Shown: in pieces, positions 41,579 to 54,651 of the stretch
How the letters are laid out: every line of letters begins with the position of its first letter
How positions within the stretch are numbered: position 1 is the first letter of the stretch
From: Reclinomonas americana ATCC 50394
Lineage: Eukaryota > Jakobida > Jakobea > Jakobida
Length of the DNA: 54,651 nt
Direction: 5' to 3'
Assembly: GCA_048213135.1 (NCBI GenBank)
Contig: PS015236.1
Location: forward strand, 38,742 to 93,392
Made by a program: the position numbers and the translations under genes
Notes under the pieces: model-generated
What the model was told of the DNA's origin: nothing
Database searches by the model: none
Seen by the model: only the letters and a program-made list of their open reading frames with translations

Positions 41579-43693
41579 NNNNNNNNNNNNNNNNNNNNNN
41601 NNNNNNNNNNNNNNNNNNNNNNNNNNNNNNNNNNNNNNNNNNNNNNNNNNNNNNNNNNNNNNNNNNNNNNNNNNNNNNNNNNNNNNNNNNNNNNNNNNNN
41701 NNNNNNNNNNNNNNNNNNNNNNNNNNNNNNNNNNNNNNNNNNNNNNNNNNNNNNNNNNNNNNNNNNNNNNNNNNNNNNNNNNNNNNNNNNNNNNNNNNNN
41801 NNNNNNNNNNNNNNNNNNNNNNNNNNNNNNNNNNNNNNNNNNNNNNNNNNNNNNNNNNNNNNNNNNNNNNNNNNNNNNNNNNNNNNNNNNNNNNNNNNNN
41901 NNNNNNNNNNNNNNNNNNNNNNNNNNNNNNNNNNNNNNNNNNNNNNNNNNNNNNNNNNNNNNNNNNNNNNNNNNNNNNNNNNNNNNNNNNNNNNNNNNNN
42001 NNNNNNNNNNNNNNNNNNNNNNNNNNNNNNNNNNNNNNNNNNNNNNNNNNNNNNNNNNNNNNNNNNNNNNNNNNNNNNNNNNNNNNNNNNNNNNNNNNNN
42101 NNNNNNNNNNNNNNNNNNNNNNNNNNNNNNNNNNNNNNNNNNNNNNNNNNNNNNNNNNNNNNNNNNNNNNNNNNNNNNNNNNNNNNNNNNNNNNNNNNNN
42201 NNNNNNNNNNNNNNNNNNNNNNNNNNNNNNNNNNNNNNNNNNNNNNNNNNNNNNNNNNNNNNNNNNNNNNNNNNNNNNNNNNNNNNNNNNNNNNNNNNTT
42301 CCAAGCGACTCGTGGTTCACAAACTTACTATTCAGACGCACTGCAATGCAACAGGCATGCGCTTGTCAGTGTGTCTCTTTGATCTAAGTGAGCGAACATC
42401 CGAACATACTGCCGACGAACCAATGGCGTTGGCCACAGCGCGGCTGCGCACTCGTGGCGATCGATCACGAGCTGGCAGACGGCGACTTACACTTGGCAGG
42501 TCGTCGGCAGATTGCAGTGAGTCGTCGGGAGACAGGCTCAGTGTTGACTGCGTGTCGGTACCTGCGAACGTGCAATGAGTCGAAACCACCGAGGCCATGT
42601 TGGTAGGGCTCAACCGCAACTTGGATGAGCAGGCCGCACTCGGAGACCGCAGCGTCGGCAGCGCTGTGGGACTATCGGCGCCTCGACGCTCATTGTATGC
42701 AGCTGCGGCGCAGATTCTGTGCAGGGAGTCGCAGCGAGCTCCTGGAGTGACGAAGTTGCCGATGCGGACGTGGGGAGTGGATTGCTGGCACTGTCGCTGG
42801 CCTCGGCCAACAGCGACGTCAGCGGTATACTACAGTGGCACCAGGGATGTAGCGTCGCTGGCTCACTGCGTTCCTCTGGTGTCACCACTGCTGGAAGGAA
42901 GTATCACACGCACACGGAAAAATTAGCACCACTGCGCATACTCCGCGGAAGGATGCATGTGGCGGTACGATCGTCATTCGGAGAACAATTCTTGTGCGCA
43001 CGCACCTATGGGAAGGGTGAGCACGTGCCCCCGTTGCATGGAGCTGTGTTGCGTGGCGTCCATCGCTGCAGCTGGATACTTGTCGGCCAAGCGCAGCGGA
43101 CCGGTACGAGGAGAAACAGCCGGCGCGGGGAATTTGCACTGCAGGGTACTTGCGCTGTGTTGACACACGATCACACAACCACACGTGTGCCGACGCACAG
43201 AGTCACCCACACAGACACCCACCACTTCAGCGTTGTCACGTGTGTCTCGGAGGCAGACCAATGACGAGAGTGGCGCCCGATCGCGAGAGAAAACCAAGTT
43301 GTTGTGGTGATAATAAGATATCAACTCCAGCGCAGTGCTGCGCGCGTTCGTTGTGGTCTCCACGCGACCTTCTTTTGGGGAGCGTCGGCAAGCTACCACT
43401 GTCTCGCCTCCCGTGGAGTTGTGAATACGAACCCGCAGTGTGTGTGTGCGTGTGCTCTCAGAATGAGACTGATGGCAAATATTGGAAACCAGTACTCACT
43501 GGTTGTCTTCGTCTGCAAGGAATCCTCTCGCATATGTACACTCGTGCTTTCTTCGTGGGGCTTGTCCAGAATAACGAAGACGCAAGTGGCGCACTGTCGA
43601 CGCGCGTGTGCGCGAAGACATCGCATTTTCATTGGACTATCCAAATCCATCATCCACAGCGTTCGTTGCGTTCGCTCCTTCAACCACAACAAC
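41579..43693 (-). other. Gap, then probable N-terminal disordered exons of the histidine kinase
   Basis: N at 41579-42298. 42299-43160 on the minus strand contains plausible exons with good splice sites but no known domain: Ser/Ala-rich LLAEASDSASNPLPTSASAT and SLQELAATPCTESAPQLHTM; GTDTQSTLSLSPDDSLQSAD; and CKFPAPAVSPRTGPLRLADK after a CCCTGCAG acceptor, with an internal ATG in AAAMDATQHSSMQRGHVL. They lie upstream of the GAF on the same strand, so they probably form the kinase N-terminus. The start codon is unresolved. 43160-43693 has CA/TG microsatellites and must include the divergent promoter with the CAAX protease gene. Confidence 0.35.
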
Positions 43694-44897
43694 ATGGCGC
43701 AAGTGTGGGCCGCCATTCTGGAGGTGCTGGCCATCTCCCTTGCCTTTGTGTTCTCCTTGTATGTGTTTGGCGGCGGCCTGCGTGCACGACGCGATGATCC
43801 AGCAGTGATCAAGCGACGCATCGCCACTGCACTGTTGACCAGCGCAGCTGGATGGCTGTATGTGGCCCTGGTGCGAGAGCCACTGGAGCCACCACTCACC
43901 GCCGCGGAGACACTCGGCTTGTGGCCACTGCGGTGCGTCGCGCAAAGAATGCCCGAGTGTGTGCGTGTGTGTTTGCCTGACTCAGTGGCACATAGACCAC
44001 TGGCGATCGCCACTCCCGTCATTCTCGTCATGTTTGGCTACGCCGGTCACCTGTGCAACAGGTGCATGGCGGGCGCGGAGAGGTACGTGGAGGATGACGA
44101 TGATGATGAGCCGAAGCGTGAGCAGCCGCTGGCGGTGTTTCGCGATGTGATTATCGTTGCGTGTGTGCATGTGCTCTTTTGATGCGGATGCAGAGTGTGA
44201 CGGACAGAGTACGCCTTGCGTTTGCCGCAGAGTCCGTTGGTGGAGGAGGCCGTGTACCGAGCCATCAGCATTCCGATTTTGTTGTCGTCGGGCTTGTCGC
44301 TCGGGTGGACGGTGCTGGTGTCGTCGTTGATGTTTGGCCTCTGTTGCGTCTCACCCTTTGTCGAGGTGTGTGTTCCTACTGCGCTGACAAGCACGCCATC
44401 ATCGCAGCGCATTCGCACCAGTTTGTGGATCGCATCAAGGAACGCGGTTGCTCGTGGCGCGAAGTCGTGCTGCTCACAGGTGAACTTGCAGTGCGAGGGG
44501 GAAATGTCGTCGAGAATGTTGCTGACACACACACACACTCACTCACTCCCTCTCCCAGTGTTCCAGAACGCGTACACGGCGCTGTATGGAGCATTTGCTG
44601 GCTACTGGTTCATTGTTTCCGGTGAGAGCCACTCCGCGAGTCAGTGCTGCTGGTTCTCGCTCACCCACTCGTGCACTCGCAGGCCAGATCTATGGGCCGA
44701 TTTTGTCGCACTTGGTGTGCAACGTGTGCCAGTTGCCGACGCTGCCTTGTCCTCGTCACCCGCATCGCGTACTGGTGTACATAATCTACCTCACTGGCTT
44801 TGTGGCTCTCGGCGTGTGTTGGTGGGCGCTCTCGACGCAAGTGTGGCTCGACTCACCATTCCACCGGCTGCCGTCGCTCGGCGGTGGCGACAAATGA
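43694..44897 (+). CDS. RCE1: CAAX prenyl protease 2 (Rce1-type, CPBP family)
   Basis: Six exons (43694-43932, 43996-44155, 44231-44342, 44408-44479, 44559-44621, 44683-44897) join in phase to 286 aa. An integral membrane protein with several hydrophobic helices (AAILEVLAISLAFVFSLYVF; AIATPVILVMFGYAGHLC; PILLSSGLSLGWTVLVSSLM). The three catalytic motifs of the ABI/CPBP family are present: EEAVYR (E-E-x-x-x-R), FGLSHSHQF (His) and GPILSHLVCN (His/Asn). Expected role: ER-membrane removal of the -AAX tripeptide from farnesylated or geranylgeranylated proteins such as Ras and Rho. An acidic loop (YVEDDDDDEPKREQ) sits between helices. The 44343-44407 intron was chosen because it gives FGLSHSHQF, matching the family. 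C-terminus LPSLGGGDK. Confidence 0.9.
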
Positions 44898-44943
44898 ATC
44901 CATAGACACTCGATTTATCGCTGCCTCCTCGTTCTCCGCAAAC

Positions 44944-50772
<5,829 letters not shown>

Positions 50773-50835
50773 CGCGTGAAAGGGAAGGAGTCCTGTGCAA
50801 CGCGCAAAGGACAACTTCGCACTCACTGTGTCAAA
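50773..50835. promoter_or_regulatory. 63-bp divergent promoter region
   Basis: 63 bp between the ATG of the Prp16 gene (-) and the ATG of the WD40 gene (+). Contains CGCGTGAAAGGGAAGG, close to the CGTGAAAAA element seen at 6815 and 4816. Same spacing as the pair at 35624-35686 but unrelated sequence. Confidence 0.5.
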
Positions 50836-52020
50836 ATGGAAGCGACGCCGGTGGTTCTCTGCCGGCATGCTTCCGCGGTGAAGTGTGTGACTGTGACACC
50901 AGACGGGCAGCACATTGTTTCTGGGAGCAACGATGGGACTGTGCGAGTGTGGTGCGCGGGCAGTGGGCGACAGGTGAGGCAGCTCGACACGGCCAACACA
51001 ACGCCGGCACACAAGGCGGTGAGTTGCCTGCGTGTCTTATGTGCCGTTGGTAGTGTGCGCGCTCAGTCTTATTATGTTTAGGGACGAATGGCCAGTCGCG
51101 TGAGATGTGTGGCGGTGACTCCCGACAGTCAGCGCATACTAGCAGGTTGCTACGATGGGGTTGTGCGTGTGTGGGCGCACAGAAGCGAGGCGGATGAGGT
51201 GCAGCTGCTGTTGGGACACACTGAAGAGGTGGAGTTGGTGCTGGTGGCGAGCGATGGAGAGCATGTGGTGACGAGCAGCTGGGACGGTTCCATGCGGGTG
51301 TGGTTGCTGACGCGCGATGGCGGGCGTCAGCTGCTGAACGCTCAGCGTGTCATTCGGTTCGTCATAGCGCTGACTCCAGCAGATCAGCTTGTTGTGATGG
51401 GCTCGATGCACGATCCGGTGGACAAGTTGGTGCAAGTGCGCTCGCTGGCCACTGACGAAGAGGTGCGCTGTTGGGGAGGCGTTAACGGCGAGCGCATGCC
51501 ATCAGTTGCGGTGTCCCCCGACGGACAGTACGTCGTTGGAGGCGATCAGGGTGGTCTGCTCGCATTGTGGTTGCTGGAGAGTGGGCAGCTTGTGCGTAGT
51601 TGGCGGGCACACACGTCGGTCGTCGTTTCGCTGGCGGTGACAGCCGATTCGAAACACATTGTCTCACGTGGTCTTGACAAGACGGTGCGGGTGTATTCAC
51701 TGGCCACACAGCAGCCAGTCTGTGAACTTGTGGCCGACAAAGTGATCTCCGTGGCGGTGACACCCGACGGTCAGCGTATTGTGGGAGGGCGCTCCGACGG
51801 TGTCGTGCAAGTGTGGTCGACTCGCTACGCCCTCGCTCGTCACGAGCTTGCGTGTGCGCTAGCCGCACTGGACGTGGTGCGGGAAATGCAGCCGCCAGAG
51901 GTAGTGGATGTAGATGACCCTGAACGCAGGTGCCTGGCGGAGATCGTGCTTCGCTGTTTCCTCGCCGAGGAGGCGCAGGTCACCGTGCATCGTTGTGTGG
52001 CGGCACAGCAGTTCCTGTGA
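50836..52020 (+). CDS. WD40 beta-propeller protein, paralogue of the gene at 35687
   Basis: Exons 50836-51018 and 51082-52020 give 373 aa starting MEATPVVLCRHASAVKCVTV. Seven more diverged WD40-like blades: TPDGQHIVSGSNDGTVRVWC, TPDSQRILAGCYDGVVRVWA, EHVVTSSWDGSMRVWLL, SPDGQYVVGGDQGGLLALWL, SKHIVSRGLDKTVRVYSLAT, TPDGQRIVGGRSDGVVQVWS. The tail CLAEIVLRCFLAEEAQVTVH matches CLVEVVLRCFVLEEARLVVL of the paralogue, so the pair shares more than the propeller. No catalytic domain; likely scaffold, function unknown. Starts 63 bp from the divergent Prp16 gene. Confidence 0.85.
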
Positions 52021-52632
52021 CTGCACCGCGTGGATAAAATGTAATCTCAAGGGCGGACGCCGGCTGCGCATGCAGAGTCTCCCACGGTGGTGGCCATACC
52101 AAGTAAACAAAAATTGCCTGCGCTGCAATACCGAAGACTCTCTCCATGCTGATCCGTTCGCTCAGCTGTTTATGCCAATCTGTTACTGTCGACTAAAGAC
52201 TCTTGCCCTGGCGGGTGAGATGCGGTCCGCAAAACCAAGCCTGGAGAAACGGCGTATTTTCTTTGCATGCATTTGCAGACATGCACCTCCCCAACGGAGC
52301 GAGAGCCCTTCACCGGCGCCGGCTTGTGCTTCTCACAGATCTCCTTGGTCGCCTGCGTATCTGCAACAGCAGACACCACAGCCACAACCAGGAGAGAGGA
52401 GAGAGCGACATGAGCAAACAATAAACGAATTTGCGCATAGCCAATCAAAACGGTTTGGTGGAAACGAAAAATCGGCATCCATCGCACGCACCCCTCTGTC
52501 CGTCAGTGAGCACAGAGCACAGCTTGTTGGGTTGTTTTTTTTTACAGTTGTGCGTGTGAGCGAGAAGAGGAAAAGAAGGCGAAGACGAAGGATAGTTGCA
52601 AACAAACGCCCACTGCTTACACACTCTGAAGA
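52021..52632. other. Intergenic region before PKA gene
   Basis: 612 bp between co-directional genes. Mostly ordinary composition; contains a TTTTTTTTT run at 52537 and purine-rich GAGAAGAGGAAAAGAAGG at 52561 within 80 bp of the kinase ATG. One short minus-strand frame in it is listed separately. Confidence 0.5.
52170..52478 (-). CDS. Possible small secreted or anchored protein (doubtful)
   Basis: Minus-strand frame of 102 aa from MPIFRFHQTVLIGYAQIRLL, with a strong hydrophobic segment and cleavage-like site (AHVALSSLLVVAVVSAVADT, then QATKEICEKHKPAPVKG and VHVCKCMQ). I recognise no family. An overlapping frame in the same stretch also gives a hydrophobic N-terminus (MRKFVYCLLMSLS), so the correct frame and introns are uncertain. 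It would be divergent from the PKA gene. Could be noise. Confidence 0.25.
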   Translation of the reverse strand: MPIFRFHQTVLIGYAQIRLLFAHVALSSLLVVAVVSAVADTQATKEICEKHKPAPVKGSRSVGEVHVCKCMQRKYAVSPGLVLRTASHPPGQESLVDSNRLA

Positions 52633-54538
<1,906 letters not shown>

Positions 54539-54651
54539 GCGGCGGTGACTTTTCCGGCTCGTTCGCGGCCAAGAGAAAAAATTGCTTTTGCTCAACAATC
54601 CACGCCGACGGCTTTCCTCTTTCCCACTCGTCTCTCTCTCCCCCTCCCCGT
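54539..54651 (+). other. 3' flank of the PKA gene
   Basis: 113 bp to the window end; contains AGAGAAAAAATTGCTTTTGC and a CTCTCTCTCCCC tract. No further gene. Confidence 0.5.

Noticed and set aside
44343-44390. Longer Rce1 frame FGLCCVSPFVE with HAIIAAHSHQF
   Set aside because: Splicing 44343-44407 gives FGLSHSHQF, matching the family's catalytic His motif, and keeps phase to the end.

Overview
The window is nuclear DNA from an intron-rich unicellular eukaryote, not a bacterium. Genes are broken by many GT-AG introns, lie on both strands without operons, and belong to eukaryotic families: spliceosomal Prp16, PKA catalytic subunit, a four-domain voltage-gated Ca2+ channel, SRF-type MADS box, Rce1 CAAX protease. 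A DD3-3-like surface protein, a GAF/histidine-kinase/receiver hybrid kinase and a poly-Q MADS protein together suggest an amoebozoan or another free-living protist lineage. I cannot fix the species. The sequence is a draft scaffold with ten runs of N.

Layout. 1-4717 (-): 5' part of a secreted REJ/PKD-like adhesion protein that runs off the left edge. 5461-6426 (-): low-complexity acidic/poly-Q/poly-A protein of unknown function. 6905-10113 (+): myristoylatable short-chain-dehydrogenase-like protein that has lost key catalytic residues. 10493-26444 (+): very large Ca2+-channel alpha-1 gene, all four domains, EF-hand-like and IQ segments, C-terminus lost in a gap. 27211-30082 (+): MADS-box exons followed in frame by Q-rich and seven-bladed WD40 exons, a candidate MADS-WD40 fusion. 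30292-31447 (-): NmrA-like NAD(P)-binding protein. 31778-35623 (-): DD3-3-like type I membrane protein with a long Pro-rich tail. 35687-36847 (+): WD40 protein. 36893-about 43.1 kb (-): hybrid histidine kinase, interrupted by two gaps around a 263-bp contig that looks inserted backwards. 43694-44897 (+): Rce1-type CAAX protease. 44944-50772 (-): Prp16/DHX38 helicase. 50836-52020 (+): second WD40 protein, paralogous to the first. 52633-54538 (+): PKA catalytic subunit.

The genes are mostly independent, but signalling dominates: Ca2+ entry, cAMP-dependent phosphorylation, two-component phosphorelay, lipid-anchored protein processing and SRF-type transcription. Long introns are filled with strand-asymmetric purine or pyrimidine satellites, whereas other introns are 57-76 nt and two candidates are only 23 nt. 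Several exons are tiny (3, 12, 14 and 16 nt). The most interesting items are the MADS-Q-WD40 fusion, the 23-nt introns and microexons of the histidine kinase, and the alternating-orientation satellite inside the channel gene.
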